In this document: positions 33,819 to 42,344 of the stretch, piece by piece | Layout: each line of letters opens with the position of its first letter | How positions within the stretch are numbered: the stretch's first letter is position 1 | Assembly (NCBI GenBank): GCA_947073645.1 | Contig: CAMTMK010000001.1 | Coordinates: 1 to 64,000, forward strand | Reading direction: 5' to 3' | DNA length: 64,000 nt | Source: an uncultured bacterium | GTDB lineage: Bacteria; Cyanobacteriota; Vampirovibrionia; Gastranaerophilales; Gastranaerophilaceae | Position numbers and translations under genes: made by a program | Notes under the pieces: generated by a model | The model's input: the letters and a program-made list of their open reading frames with translations, nothing else | What the model was told of the DNA's origin: nothing | Databases searched by the model: none

Positions 33819-34301
33819 ATGAAAAAATTATTAACATTATTATTACTTATGATACCTTTGACAGGAGTTGCTATGGAAAACAAAATTAAATTTGATGATG
33901 AAACATATAACCTATCAGTTAATACAGAAAACGGATATAATTATTACCCAAAAGGTGAAAATGCAGACAACTGGCATTCAAAAATAACAATAAAAAAACT
34001 TCCCGCAGGCACAAACCCCGTTGAAGCATCTGCAGAATTTGCGCACCAAATCCAATCAGAGCATCCGGGAGCATCGGTTTTAGTTTATCCTGATGCGGGA
34101 ATGGTCGGATATCTTATGCCTTCAAAAGATTTTTATGAATACAATACAGCATATTTCCAAAAAGACAGCGAATTTACATACGGCAGAAGATTTTACAACT
34201 CTGACGGCGACGCCCGCACTAAAGCAATCGAATTTGCCGAAAAATACAACAAAAAATATATGGAGCTTGTAAACAAAGAAGCACCAAAGCATAAATTGTA
34301 A
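33819..34301 (+). CDS. Secreted hypothetical protein (160 aa)
   Basis: Not recognised. Signal peptide 1-18 (MKKLLTLLLLMIPLTGVA), then a soluble domain with alternating strands and helices (IKFDDETYNLSVNTENGYNY, SKITIKKLPAGTNPVEASAE, SVLVYPDAGMVGYLMPS). No cysteines in the mature part. Probably periplasmic. AAGAGGAAA precedes the ATG. Lone gene between the rfb operon, which reads away from it, and gyrA. Confidence 0.75.
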   Translation: MKKLLTLLLLMIPLTGVAMENKIKFDDETYNLSVNTENGYNYYPKGENADNWHSKITIKKLPAGTNPVEASAEFAHQIQSEHPGASVLVYPDAGMVGYLMPSKDFYEYNTAYFQKDSEFTYGRRFYNSDGDARTKAIEFAEKYNKKYMELVNKEAPKHKL

Positions 34302-34378
34302 AGATTAATTAAAATTACTCATTTCCGCTTGTTTGTGCTATACTAACACTAAGGGTTATTATAAGACTGGGAGAAAAA

Positions 34379-36922
34379 ATGAGCAATCAACAAAGCATGT
34401 TTAGTGACGGAAAAATCGTTCCCGTTAATATTAGAGAAGAAATGAAACGTTCATATATCGATTATGCGATGAGTGTTATCGTAGGTCGTGCGTTACCTGA
34501 TGTTCGTGACGGTTTGAAACCCGTACACAGACGTATTTTATACGCTATGAACGAACTCGGTATGACACCTGATAAACCGTTCAAGAAATGTGCCCGTATC
34601 GTTGGTGAAGTTCTCGGTAAATACCACCCGCACGGTGATAGTGCGGTTTACGAAGCTTTGGTTCGTATGGCTCAAGACTTCTCAACTCGTTACTTAACTG
34701 TTGACGGTCACGGTAACTTCGGTTCTGTTGACGGTGACGGTGCAGCCGCAATGCGTTATACAGAGGCTAGAATGCACAAAATTACTCAATCTATGCTTGC
34801 TGATATCGATTGCGAAACAGTTGAATTTGAACCAAACTTTGACGGTTCTTTACAAGAGCCTTCAGTATTGCCGGTAAGACTTCCAATGCTTTTGTTAAAC
34901 GGTGTTTCAGGTATCGCGGTTGGTATGGCGACAAATATTCCGCCTCACAACCTTTGCGAAATCGTTGACGGTACAATCGCTCTTATCGACAATCCGCAAA
35001 TCACTGTTCAAGAATTAATGGAATACGTAAAAGGTCCTGACTTCCCGACAGCCGCAACTATTATCGGTTTAAGCGATATTAAACAAGCTTACGAAACAGG
35101 CAGAGGCTCTATCAAAATGCAAGCCGTTGCAGGTTTTGAAGAAATTGCAGGCGGCGGCGGACGTCAAGCTCGTACAGCTATCGTTGTTACAGAAATACCT
35201 TATCAGGTTAACAAAGCTGCCTTAATTGAAAAAATCGCAGAACTAGTTAAAGACCAAAGAATTACAGGCATATCTGATATTCGCGACGAATCCGACAGAG
35301 AAGGTATGCGTATTGTAATCGAACTTAAACGCGATGCTAAACCTGATGTTGTTAAAAATAACTTGTTCAAATATACACAACTTGCAACAACTTTCGGCGT
35401 AAACATGCTTGCTTTATGCGGAAAACAGCCAAGATTATTGAACCTTTATGAAGTTCTTTCAGAATTCGTTGAACATAGGGTTGAAATCGTTACAAGACGT
35501 ACAATTTTCTTCCTTAAAAAAGCTAAAATCAGAGCTCACATTTTGGCAGGTTTGATTATCGCTTTGGGTTCAATTGATGAAGTTATTGAACTTATCAAAA
35601 AATCTAAAACAACAGATGATGCAAGAACAGGTTTGATGAGCCGTTTCGGACTTGATATTGACCAATCAAACGCTATTTTGGAAATGCAATTAAGACGTTT
35701 GACAGGTTTGGAACAAGATAAAGTTAAGGCTGAATACGATGAACTTATCAAGAAAATTGCGGAATACGAATCAATTCTTGCAAGCCGTCAAAAAATCCTT
35801 GATATTATCAAAACTGAATTACTGGAAGATAAAGAAAAATACGGCGACGACAGAAAAACTCAAATTTTACCTGAACAAGGCGAAGTTACAATTGAGGACT
35901 TAACTCCAAATACACCTATGGCAGTATTCATTACTCACCAAGGATATTTGAAACGTATTTCTCTTGACACATTCGAACGTCAAAACCGTGCAACACGTGG
36001 TAAATCAGGTATGAAAACAAAAGAAGATGATGATATTCAACACTTCTTCACTGCAATGATGCACGATAAAGTATTGTTCTTCTCATCTAAAGGAACGGTT
36101 TACAGCTTGAACGTATACGACTTCCCTGAAGGCGGACGTCAGGCAAAAGGCTTGCCGATTGTAAACGTTCTTCCGATTGAACAGGATGAAAGAATTACTG
36201 CAGTTGTACCTGTAAGCAACTTCTCACACGATTTGAACTTGATTATGCTTACTAAAAAAGGTTACATTAAACGTATCGAACTTGATAACTTCTCAAATAT
36301 CAGAAGAAACGGCATTATCGCAATCGGTCTTGAAGAAGGCGACGAATTGAACTGGGTAAAACTTGCAACCGCACGCGATGAAATCATTATCGGTACATCT
36401 TGCGGTATGGCAATTCGCTTCCCGATTGAAGATTTAAGACCATTGGGACGTTCTGCTCGCGGTGTAACATCTATGAAATTGAGAACAGGCGATGAACTTG
36501 TAGGATGCGATATTGTACCTAGAGATTATGATGCTGACTTGCTTGTTGTAACTTCTGACGGCTTTGGAAAACGTACAAAACTTTCTGAATTCAGAAGCCA
36601 AAACAGAGGCGGAATCGGTTTGATTGCAACTAAATTCAAATCATCAGCATCAAGACTGGTTGCATTAACAATTGTTCAGGATTCTGACGACATTATGATG
36701 GTAACTGCAAACGGTGTTGTAACAAGACTTAATGCAGGCTCAATCTCTCGTCAGGGCAGACCTGCGACAGGGGTTAGAGCACAAAACTTAGTTGATACAG
36801 ATACTGTAGTTTCAGTAAACAAAATCGTAAACCCTGATGAAGATGAAACAGTTAAAAAAGACGTTGAGGCAATGGAAACTAAAGAATCCACACAGACAAG
36901 TCTTTTAGATAAGAACGAATAA
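34379..36922 (+). CDS. gyrA: DNA gyrase subunit A
   Basis: 847 residues. The catalytic tyrosine is Y127 in AMRYTEARM. The quinolone-resistance region is [10 protein letters not shown], with S88 and E92 at the positions of E. coli S83 and D87, so no resistance change is evident. The C-terminal beta-propeller carries the GyrA-box-like [10 protein letters not shown] (~538). With GyrB it introduces negative supercoils. The ribosome site is GGGAG. A diverged second copy of its last 17 codons lies 1.3 kb downstream. Confidence 0.98.
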   Translation: MSNQQSMFSDGKIVPVNIREEMKRSYIDYAMSVIVGRALPDVRDGLKPVHRRILYAMNELGMTPDKPFKKCARIVGEVLGKYHPHGDSAVYEALVRMAQDFSTRYLTVDGHGNFGSVDGDGAAAMRYTEARMHKITQSMLADIDCETVEFEPNFDGSLQEPSVLPVRLPMLLLNGVSGIAVGMATNIPPHNLCEIVDGTIALIDNPQITVQELMEYVKGPDFPTAATIIGLSDIKQAYETGRGSIKMQAVAGFEEIAGGGGRQARTAIVVTEIPYQVNKAALIEKIAELVKDQRITGISDIRDESDREGMRIVIELKRDAKPDVVKNNLFKYTQLATTFGVNMLALCGKQPRLLNLYEVLSEFVEHRVEIVTRRTIFFLKKAKIRAHILAGLIIALGSIDEVIELIKKSKTTDDARTGLMSRFGLDIDQSNAILEMQLRRLTGLEQDKVKAEYDELIKKIAEYESILASRQKILDIIKTELLEDKEKYGDDRKTQILPEQGEVTIEDLTPNTPMAVFITHQGYLKRISLDTFERQNRATRGKSGMKTKEDDDIQHFFTAMMHDKVLFFSSKGTVYSLNVYDFPEGGRQAKGLPIVNVLPIEQDERITAVVPVSNFSHDLNLIMLTKKGYIKRIELDNFSNIRRNGIIAIGLEEGDELNWVKLATARDEIIIGTSCGMAIRFPIEDLRPLGRSARGVTSMKLRTGDELVGCDIVPRDYDADLLVVTSDGFGKRTKLSEFRSQNRGGIGLIATKFKSSASRLVALTIVQDSDDIMMVTANGVVTRLNAGSISRQGRPATGVRAQNLVDTDTVVSVNKIVNPDEDETVKKDVEAMETKESTQTSLLDKNE

Positions 36923-36949
36923 AAAAGAGGCTGATGCCTCTTTTTTTTA
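36921..36949 (+). terminator. gyrA terminator
   Basis: AAAAAAGAGGC-TGAT-GCCTCTTTTTTTT, bidirectional with the converging 126-residue gene. Confidence 0.9.
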
Positions 36950-37327
36950 TCCAAGTTTCCACCAGGTTTTAACCGGATTTGAAAGACGTTCACAAATATC
37001 TAAAACAGGTTTACCTTCAGCTTTGTCATATAATTGACAATAGCCATGTGTATTTAGATATTCTATATTTGCAGAATTTACTGCCTGTGTGCCGCCTTTT
37101 ATAGGTCTTGTCATTCGCATTATAGTATTAACTCCGTCTTTGCCGAGTGATTGAGCATAGTCAGTTCCCAATCTGTTATCAATCCTCAAATTTAATTTTC
37201 GAAGCTTATCTGTTTTAACAAGTTTAAATGTACCGTCACCGAATCTTACTCCGCCGTATTTGACACCTCTTGCTCTGTTAAATAAAAATTTTGCAGCAGA
37301 AGCAGCTTTAGACAAATTAATTCCCAT
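36947..37327 (-). CDS. Hypothetical basic protein (126 aa)
   Basis: Not recognised. Basic and soluble: GINLSKAASAAKFLFNRARG at the start, then a strand-rich part (VKYGGVRFGDGTFKLV) and DICERLSNPVKTWWKLG at the end. AAAGGA ribosome site. It lies in the slot between the gyrA end and repeat element R1. In the parallel slot at 38348-38611, between the gyrA relic and repeat R2, there is a different gene. This suggests exchangeable cargo. Confidence 0.65.
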   Translation of the reverse strand: MGINLSKAASAAKFLFNRARGVKYGGVRFGDGTFKLVKTDKLRKLNLRIDNRLGTDYAQSLGKDGVNTIMRMTRPIKGGTQAVNSANIEYLNTHGYCQLYDKAEGKPVLDICERLSNPVKTWWKLG

Positions 37328-37404
37328 AATAAATCCTTTCTTTTAAAATATTTTCCCCGTAAAATCGATTTCCCTTACTTCTTTATAAAAACAATTTGTC
37401 TGAA

Positions 37405-37493
37405 ACAATTGCTAAACGTACATTACGAGCATAGCATAGCATAGAGGCATTATGACAGGGTTTGAGCCTATTTAAAAGTCATATTTACATTTC
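37405..37493 (-). repeat. Dispersed repeat R1: promoter/5' leader with AGCAT x3
   Basis: 89 bp matching R2 at 38674-38767. The last ~68 bp are nearly identical apart from one base and one fewer AGCAT unit. Read on the minus strand it has TTTAAA, 16 bases, CATAAT, then GCCTC and three ATGCT units, upstream of the 126-residue gene. Likely its promoter and the start of its 5' leader. Confidence 0.8.
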
Positions 37494-37500
37494 ATTACAA

Positions 37501-37525
37501 TCACAAAAAATATTTGTGATATAAT
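37501..37525 (+). promoter_or_regulatory. Operator dyad and -10 box of the hepT-mntA operon
   Basis: Perfect dyad TCACAAA-N5-TTTGTGA (37501-37519) abutting TATAAT (37520-37525), 20 bases before the hepT start. A protein bound here would cover the spacer and -35, which fits autoregulation by the toxin-antitoxin complex. Confidence 0.6.
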
Positions 37526-37544
37526 TTTAGCAAAGGAGAATTAT

Positions 37545-37952
37545 ATGCAGGAAATTCGCTGGCATCAACGGTTTAAAAATTTAATAACAGCATTTCAAAA
37601 TCTTGAAGATACAATAAATTGTATAAATCAAGAAGGTATAAATAAAATTTATACAATGGCTTTGATACAAGCTTTTGAAATTGTTTTTGAGTTGTCATGG
37701 AAAACTCTAAAAGATTACCTTGAATTTAACGGTATAATTGTAAATACTCCCCGTGAAGTTATAAAAGAGGCGTTTTCTAAAAATATTATTCAAGACGGGC
37801 AAATTTGGATTGAAATAATGGAAGCAAGAAACAAGACTTGTCATACATATCAGGAAAAATTTGCAAAAGAATTATGTAATGATATTTTGAATGTTTATAC
37901 AACGGAAATCAAAAATTTACTTGTATTTTTAACGGGTAAAATTAATGGATAA
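37545..37952 (+). CDS. hepT: HepT-like HEPN ribonuclease toxin (nucleotidyltransferase substrate-binding family)
   Basis: 135 residues, all-helical. It starts QEIRWHQRFKNLITAFQNLE, has the FELSWKTLKDYLEFNG core of the HI0074/NTase substrate-binding family, and carries RNKTCHTY. This last motif matches RX4HXY, the active-site and AMPylation motif of HepT toxins. HEPN proteins of this type cleave RNA and are silenced when the partner nucleotidyltransferase AMPylates the tyrosine. AAAGGAG ribosome site. It overlaps mntA by 8 bases. The symbol is by analogy. Confidence 0.85.
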   Translation: MQEIRWHQRFKNLITAFQNLEDTINCINQEGINKIYTMALIQAFEIVFELSWKTLKDYLEFNGIIVNTPREVIKEAFSKNIIQDGQIWIEIMEARNKTCHTYQEKFAKELCNDILNVYTTEIKNLLVFLTGKING

Positions 37953-38259
37953 TTTTGGCTTACCAGATAAAACAATTGAAATGATTAAAAATTTATTTCG
38001 CTCATATTCTGAAATTAGTGAAGTGAAAATTTTTGGCTCACGGGCAAGAGGAAATTACAAACCTGGTTCTGATATTGATTTGGCAATTTTTGGCAAAATA
38101 AACGAAAAACTTTTGCGTCACATAGCTTTTGAACTTGATGAACTCTCAACACCATATAAATTTGATGTTTTAAATTATGACACTGTTGATAATGAAGCGT
38201 TAAAACAAAACATAGACAAATACGGAAAACTGTTACACAGAAACTCACCTGCAAACTAA
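37945..38259 (+). CDS. mntA: MntA-like minimal nucleotidyltransferase antitoxin
   Basis: 104 residues. The polymerase-beta-like motif GSRARGNYKPGSDIDLA gives GSX10DXD, the signature of MNT antitoxins that AMPylate HEPN toxins. A downstream strand carries KFDVLNYD with a further acidic residue. It overlaps hepT by 8 bases, so the pair is made together. A gyrA 3' relic starts ~11 bases after its stop, so the module sits at a recombination scar. Confidence 0.87.
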   Translation: MDNFGLPDKTIEMIKNLFRSYSEISEVKIFGSRARGNYKPGSDIDLAIFGKINEKLLRHIAFELDELSTPYKFDVLNYDTVDNEALKQNIDKYGKLLHRNSPAN

Positions 38260-38269
38260 CACATTTTCA

Positions 38270-38320
38270 ATAGAAGCCGAAGATACAACTCAAACTAGTC
38301 TTTTAGATAATAACGAATAA
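38270..38320 (+). pseudogene. Relic of a gyrA 3' end (17 codons)
   Basis: Encodes IEAEDTTQTSLLDNNE plus stop, against [16 protein letters not shown] plus stop at the true gyrA end (36872-36922). Nucleotides agree at 40 of 51 positions and both are followed by an intrinsic terminator. The fragment has no start or upstream gyrA sequence, so it is a leftover from recombination or element insertion at the gyrA 3' end. Confidence 0.8.
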
Positions 38321-38323
38321 AGC

Positions 38324-38347
38324 AAGGCGGATTTTTAAATCCGCCTT
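38324..38347 (+). terminator. Terminator after the gyrA relic
   Basis: AAGGCGGATTT-TT-AAATCCGCCTT followed by TT. It would serve an ancestral gyrA end and also the convergent 87-residue gene. Confidence 0.85.
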
Positions 38348-38611
38348 TTAAATTTCAGTATTTAATTTTTGTTGTTTATCTAACTCTTTTAATTCTTTAC
38401 CGGCTTTATTAAACTCAATCATTCCAACTAATCCACTCAATCCACCAACAGCCAAAAGTGCCAAACCTGCCCAATTGTTTTTTACATAAGATGAGCCTAT
38501 GACAGTTGTAAGTCCACCCATAGCCAACATCGTTCCACTTTGCTGACGTTTCTTCAAACTATCACGATAACTATTTACATAATTCGCATTACTAACTGCA
38601 CCTACTGCCAT
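38348..38611 (-). CDS. Small membrane hypothetical protein (87 aa)
   Basis: Not recognised. Two predicted membrane segments (~28-45, TMLAMGGLTTVIGSSYV, and ~48-66, AGLALLAVGGLSGLVGMIEF), with charged ends (YRDSLKKRQQ; KELKELDKQQK). AGAAAGGAAA precedes the ATG. It occupies the second slot between a gyrA end and an AGCAT repeat element, and is unrelated in sequence to the 126-residue protein in the first slot. Confidence 0.68.
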   Translation of the reverse strand: MAVGAVSNANYVNSYRDSLKKRQQSGTMLAMGGLTTVIGSSYVKNNWAGLALLAVGGLSGLVGMIEFNKAGKELKELDKQQKLNTEI

Positions 38612-38673
38612 AAATTTTTCCTTTCTACTTAAAAGTTTTACTACACATTATTTATAAAAACTTTTTAACAAAA

Positions 38674-38767
38674 ACAATTGCTACACGGGCAGTTCGAGCA
38701 TAGCATAGCATAGCATAGAGGCATTATGACAGGGTTTGAGCCTATTTAAAAGTCATCTTTACATTTC
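38674..38767 (-). repeat. Dispersed repeat R2: promoter/5' leader with AGCAT x4
   Basis: 94 bp copy of R1 with one extra AGCAT unit (four versus three). It lies upstream of the 87-residue gene in the same orientation that R1 has to the 126-residue gene. Confidence 0.8.
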
Positions 38768-38773
38768 TTTATA

Positions 38774-39181
38774 TTATTCACCAACTCTAAATTCCGCTGA
38801 AGTCAGTACTTTTTGCGGGTTGTCTTTTGAGTAAACTTTCATTATATAAAACCCTTTTTCATTCAAAACAAGATAATCAGTAAAATAATTTACTTCTTCA
38901 TCTTTAAGTCGAACATTACGTGTCCAAATAAGGTTGTACCCTAAACGTCCGTAAGAATTATCTTTCTTAATAACCTGAATATAAATATATCTCGACTGAA
39001 TTTTTTTGGGCACTAAAACCAGATAATAAATCCTTGCGCCAACAGGAAAAATTACAGAATAATCATAGACATTCTGCTCGCTTATCGGATGTCTGTTAAA
39101 AAGAATTGCAGGCTTATCCGCATTTGTACAACCGCAAGCTGTAAGAGCAATTAAAATCAGTAAACTAATTATTCTTTTCAA
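38774..39181 (-). CDS. Lipoprotein, unknown function (~135 aa)
   Basis: Not recognised beyond its signal. A TTG start at 39181 with AAAGG nine bases upstream gives a lipoprotein signal: LKRIISLLILIALTAC with the lipobox LTAC, then GCTN. No good ATG exists in a sensible place. The mature part is strand-rich (YYLVLVPKKIQSRYIYIQVI) with an immunoglobulin-like feel. The start lies inside the last codons of the TPR gene, so expression is coupled to it. Probably anchored to a membrane facing the periplasm. Confidence 0.75.
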   Translation of the reverse strand: MKRIISLLILIALTACGCTNADKPAILFNRHPISEQNVYDYSVIFPVGARIYYLVLVPKKIQSRYIYIQVIKKDNSYGRLGYNLIWTRNVRLKDEEVNYFTDYLVLNEKGFYIMKVYSKDNPQKVLTSAEFRVGE

Positions 39182-41177
39182 GTTGACTAACCTTTTCTTG
39201 AACAGATTTTGCCGTAGCCTCATCCCTATTATGAACAAGGAAAATTTTATAATTGTTCAAAGCTTCTTTTGTATTTCCGTCTTGCTCATATGCAAGGCCC
39301 AATGCATAGTATGCATAACCGTAATTTGGATTTAACGAAATTACGCGGTGGAAAGCTTCTTTAGCTCTGTTATTATTTTTTTCGTTTGCATAAACAAGTC
39401 CAAGATTGAACCAACCGTCTGCATAATTAGGATTTACAACAATAGACTTTTTATAGAAGTTAATTGCATTCTTGTTGTCATTCTTAATTTTATAGATATT
39501 ACCTAATTTTAACAATGTAACTTCGTCAGCAGGATTTACATTAAGTGCATCCTGATAATTTCTTATTGCAACATCATAATTTTTGTTTTTATAATTTTCG
39601 TCACCTTTTAAAATCAAATCCTTATTATCTTCCTGACCATAGTCCATTGTAAGCAGAACTTCCTGAATTTCATTTGAAGTATCTGAAATTTTCACCTCAG
39701 ATTTGCTTGTTGCAGAAATAAATTCTGCAAATTCTTGACTATATTCTGCTCTGTCAGGTGACATAGCAATAGCTTTTTCAAAATATTCCGTCGCTTTGTC
39801 ATTCAAATCACAAGCACGATAAGACTGTGCAAGGGCAAAGTATGCATAACTGTCATTAGTTCCACGTTCAACCGCTTTTTCAAGCATTTCTGATGCAAGC
39901 GAATAATTACAAGCTTTCAGATATTCATCACCCTGAGCAATATAAGCTGATGTCAAATTAGCTTCCAAAGCATCGTTATTTTTTACTTTTGATAATTCAT
40001 TATATAAAGCAATTGCATCACCGTATTTGTTCATTGAATGCAAAATTACGGCTTTGTTATACTTAACATCATAATTATCAGGATTTGATGCCAAAACTTC
40101 ATCATAATATTTTAATGCGTTTACATAATCCTTATTTAAGTAATAGCATTCTGCCAAATCGCTTACGAGTGCCAAATCTCTCTTGTCTTTTTGAAGTTTT
40201 AAAGCATTTTGGAAATTTGTAATCGCATCATCAGTTTTCAACAAGCGTTTATAAACAATAGCTATATTTTGGTAAGCTCTCGCATCTTGCGGATAATTTT
40301 CAATATAAATTTTGTAATTTTCGATAGAAGCTTCTTCCTTGCCCATTTCTGCAAGCAGATTTCCATAATCAAAACGCAAAGAATGCAAAGCCGGCTGTTG
40401 TCTAAAAACAACATCAAATTGAGAAAGAGCAAGATTATTTTTGCCCAGTTCCTGATAAGAAAGCGCAAGATTAATATGTGCAGAAGAATTATCAGGGTCA
40501 GAATCTACAGCTTTTTCCAAAAACTCTACAGCTTTTTCATAATTTTTCACTTCAAATAATGCAAGTCCGTATTTATAATAATCTTTGAATGCTGCCTGAT
40601 TTTTTGAATAAATATTTGCATATTCGTTCACGGCAGACTGATAATTTCCGTCACTCAAATATGATGCGGCAAGATTTTCACGAGCTTCACGATGCTGTGA
40701 ATAAGTTGCCAAAAATTTGTTATAATTTTCAATAGCTGACTTGTAATCCCCCAGCTGATATTGAACATTACCCAAATTCAGATAATTATATAAATATTCG
40801 GGACACATTTCCATAACTTTGCTATAAGCGGAGAGAGCTTCTTTATATTTGCCTTGATTTTCGTAAATACTTCCAACACTGATATAAATATATCCGTCAG
40901 CAGGTTTCAATTCAGCAACTTTAGCATAAGCTTGTAATGCTTTGTCATACTCGCCCATTTCAGAATATACGCCTGCAAGTTTAGTATAAATCATTACATC
41001 ATTAGGCGAAATTGCAAGAGCTTCGGTCAATTTTTCCACCGCAGTTTTATAATCTTCTTTATATTCTGCAGAGCACGCCTGCTGATATAAAGAGTTTGCC
41101 TGCGGTGTCATAGCCTGAACCTGAGCACCTGCAAGAACTAAAGATAATAACGCTGAAACTAAAAACCTCTCTCTCAT
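39165..41177 (-). CDS. Large secreted TPR-repeat protein (670 aa)
   Basis: Signal peptide 1-22 (MRERFLVSALLSLVLAGAQV-QA). The rest is about sixteen 34-residue TPR units, e.g. EYDKALQAYAKVAELKP and NYDVAIRNYQDALNVNP, with a less regular linker near 490-515. TPR arrays are protein-binding scaffolds; this one should lie in the periplasm and probably works with the lipoprotein encoded at its 3' end. Leaderless: TTGCAT-17-TATAAT and then 6 bases to the ATG, no Shine-Dalgarno. Confidence 0.87.
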   Translation of the reverse strand: MRERFLVSALLSLVLAGAQVQAMTPQANSLYQQACSAEYKEDYKTAVEKLTEALAISPNDVMIYTKLAGVYSEMGEYDKALQAYAKVAELKPADGYIYISVGSIYENQGKYKEALSAYSKVMEMCPEYLYNYLNLGNVQYQLGDYKSAIENYNKFLATYSQHREARENLAASYLSDGNYQSAVNEYANIYSKNQAAFKDYYKYGLALFEVKNYEKAVEFLEKAVDSDPDNSSAHINLALSYQELGKNNLALSQFDVVFRQQPALHSLRFDYGNLLAEMGKEEASIENYKIYIENYPQDARAYQNIAIVYKRLLKTDDAITNFQNALKLQKDKRDLALVSDLAECYYLNKDYVNALKYYDEVLASNPDNYDVKYNKAVILHSMNKYGDAIALYNELSKVKNNDALEANLTSAYIAQGDEYLKACNYSLASEMLEKAVERGTNDSYAYFALAQSYRACDLNDKATEYFEKAIAMSPDRAEYSQEFAEFISATSKSEVKISDTSNEIQEVLLTMDYGQEDNKDLILKGDENYKNKNYDVAIRNYQDALNVNPADEVTLLKLGNIYKIKNDNKNAINFYKKSIVVNPNYADGWFNLGLVYANEKNNNRAKEAFHRVISLNPNYGYAYYALGLAYEQDGNTKEALNNYKIFLVHNRDEATAKSVQEKVSQLEKNN

Positions 41178-41183
41178 ACCAGT

Positions 41184-41212
41184 ATTATAACAGAAAATTG
41201 AATTTAATGCAA
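41184..41212 (-). promoter_or_regulatory. Leaderless promoter of the TPR-lipoprotein operon
   Basis: -35 TTGCAT (41212-41207), 17 bases, -10 TATAAT (41189-41184), 6 bases, ATG at 41177. The hexamers are the same as in the micro-peptide promoter at 14115. Confidence 0.72.
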
Positions 41213-41429
41213 AACCAATCGGGCAATTGAAAAAAATAAATAATATGGTTAAGATTTAGATATCGTTTTTTGCACCAAAAATCTTTACAAAAATTTACAT
41301 CAAATTTACTTAGATATAGAGCAAATTTTGATATGTTTTAGTTTTTGTGCCACTAGAAAAAAATATAACTATTTGTTATAATGCAAAAAAATGATATATG
41401 TGTGTACTAATGGTAAAAGGAGAATGTCT

Positions 41430-41585
41430 ATGTTAACTACAAAAGTAACAAAAGAAAAAACGACAAAATCCAAATTCAACGACGAATTTGAAAATTATTT
41501 AAAAACACAATGTTTAAAAACAACATTCAATGGAATCGAACTTGAAACATTTTCCTGGTATAAGAAAGTTTTAGGACTAGTATAA
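41430..41585 (+). CDS. Small hypothetical protein (51 aa)
   Basis: Not recognised. The AAAAGGAG site is 7 bases before the ATG at 41430; an ATG six bases earlier is too close to it. 51 residues, basic N-terminus (MLTTKVTKEKTTKSKFNDEF) and an aromatic C-terminus (ELETFSWYKKVLGLV). A TATAAT box lies near 41378 within a small dyad (ATAAC...GTTAT). The 250-base gap before it holds no other recognisable gene. A terminator follows. Confidence 0.6.
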   Translation: MLTTKVTKEKTTKSKFNDEFENYLKTQCLKTTFNGIELETFSWYKKVLGLV

Positions 41586-41600
41586 GAATAATTAAAAAAA

Positions 41601-41636
41601 TAACCGCCTGTCATCGAAAGGCGGTTATTTTTTATT
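41601..41636 (+). terminator. Bidirectional terminator
   Basis: TAACCGCCT...AGGCGGTTA stem with ATTTTTT. Shared with the converging prepilin D gene. Confidence 0.82.
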
Positions 41637-42291
41637 AGTAATCCATCTTCCAGCCGTCTTGCATGATTTTAGTTAAACAACCGACCCCATAGCCGATATC
41701 GTTACCCAGACAATAATCTGCTTGATGGGAATTATTATAGCTTTCAGCAACCTTACCATCACTATATAATTCCATATAGATCAAATCTCTACCAACTATA
41801 TTAGGACCTTGTGAACCATTTACATCAACTTGGAGGCAAAAGTTACCATGATAATAAGACCCATGATATCCAAGCCAATTGCAAGAGATAGAAACAGAAG
41901 CACCACTAGCTATCGATACAGCAGCTAAAGGATTGTCTAACGTAAATGCGCTACCATCAAGTTGTTTATAACTACTTGCAAAACAAGGTGTCAAATCAGT
42001 TCCACAGTTATTTACTACTCTAAAATTATCATTTAAAAAATCTCTTGCCCCATTTGCATTGTTACCATTGTATTTTGTTTCATCAAGCGAAATTGCATTA
42101 TTTTCCTGAATTGCTTTTTCTGCTGCCTGCGACAGTTCATTTACAACTTTCTGTAATTGCGTTACATAAACCTGTCGCTGGTGATTTTTTACTAATGTTG
42201 GTAAAGTCATTGCAGATATTACACCAATAATACCAAGAGTTACCAAAACCTCGGCAAGTGTAAACCCATTGCGTTTTAATAAATCCCTCAT
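41635..42291 (-). CDS. Type IV prepilin-like protein D (no homopolymer tract)
   Basis: 218 residues from the ATG at 42291, ribosome site AAAGGAG 8 bases upstream. Short leader MRDLLKRNG, then FTLAEVLVTLGIIGVISAMT. Family marks follow: DVNGSQGPNIVGRDLIYMEL and a C-terminal KMDY. Four or more cysteines. Unlike prepilins A, B and C there is no run of G or C before the helix, so this member should be made constitutively. A useful internal comparison. Function inferred: pseudopilin or minor pilin. Confidence 0.87.
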   Translation of the reverse strand: MRDLLKRNGFTLAEVLVTLGIIGVISAMTLPTLVKNHQRQVYVTQLQKVVNELSQAAEKAIQENNAISLDETKYNGNNANGARDFLNDNFRVVNNCGTDLTPCFASSYKQLDGSAFTLDNPLAAVSIASGASVSISCNWLGYHGSYYHGNFCLQVDVNGSQGPNIVGRDLIYMELYSDGKVAESYNNSHQADYCLGNDIGYGVGCLTKIMQDGWKMDY

Positions 42292-42344
42292 AAATCCTGC
42301 TCCTTTAATATACATTATCATTATAACGTATTTTTAAACAGATT

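Noticed and set aside
34640-34656. Quinolone-resistance substitution in gyrA
   Set aside because: The resistance region reads GDSAVYE; serine is kept and glutamate at the second site is a common natural variant.
37427-37446. AGCAT repeats as a CRISPR-like or satellite array
   Set aside because: Only 3 and 4 units of five bases, no spacers and no cas genes; they sit at promoter starts instead.
38270-38320. A second functional gyrA or separate small peptide gene
   Set aside because: There is no start codon with a ribosome site and only 17 codons; the match to the gyrA end explains it as a relic.
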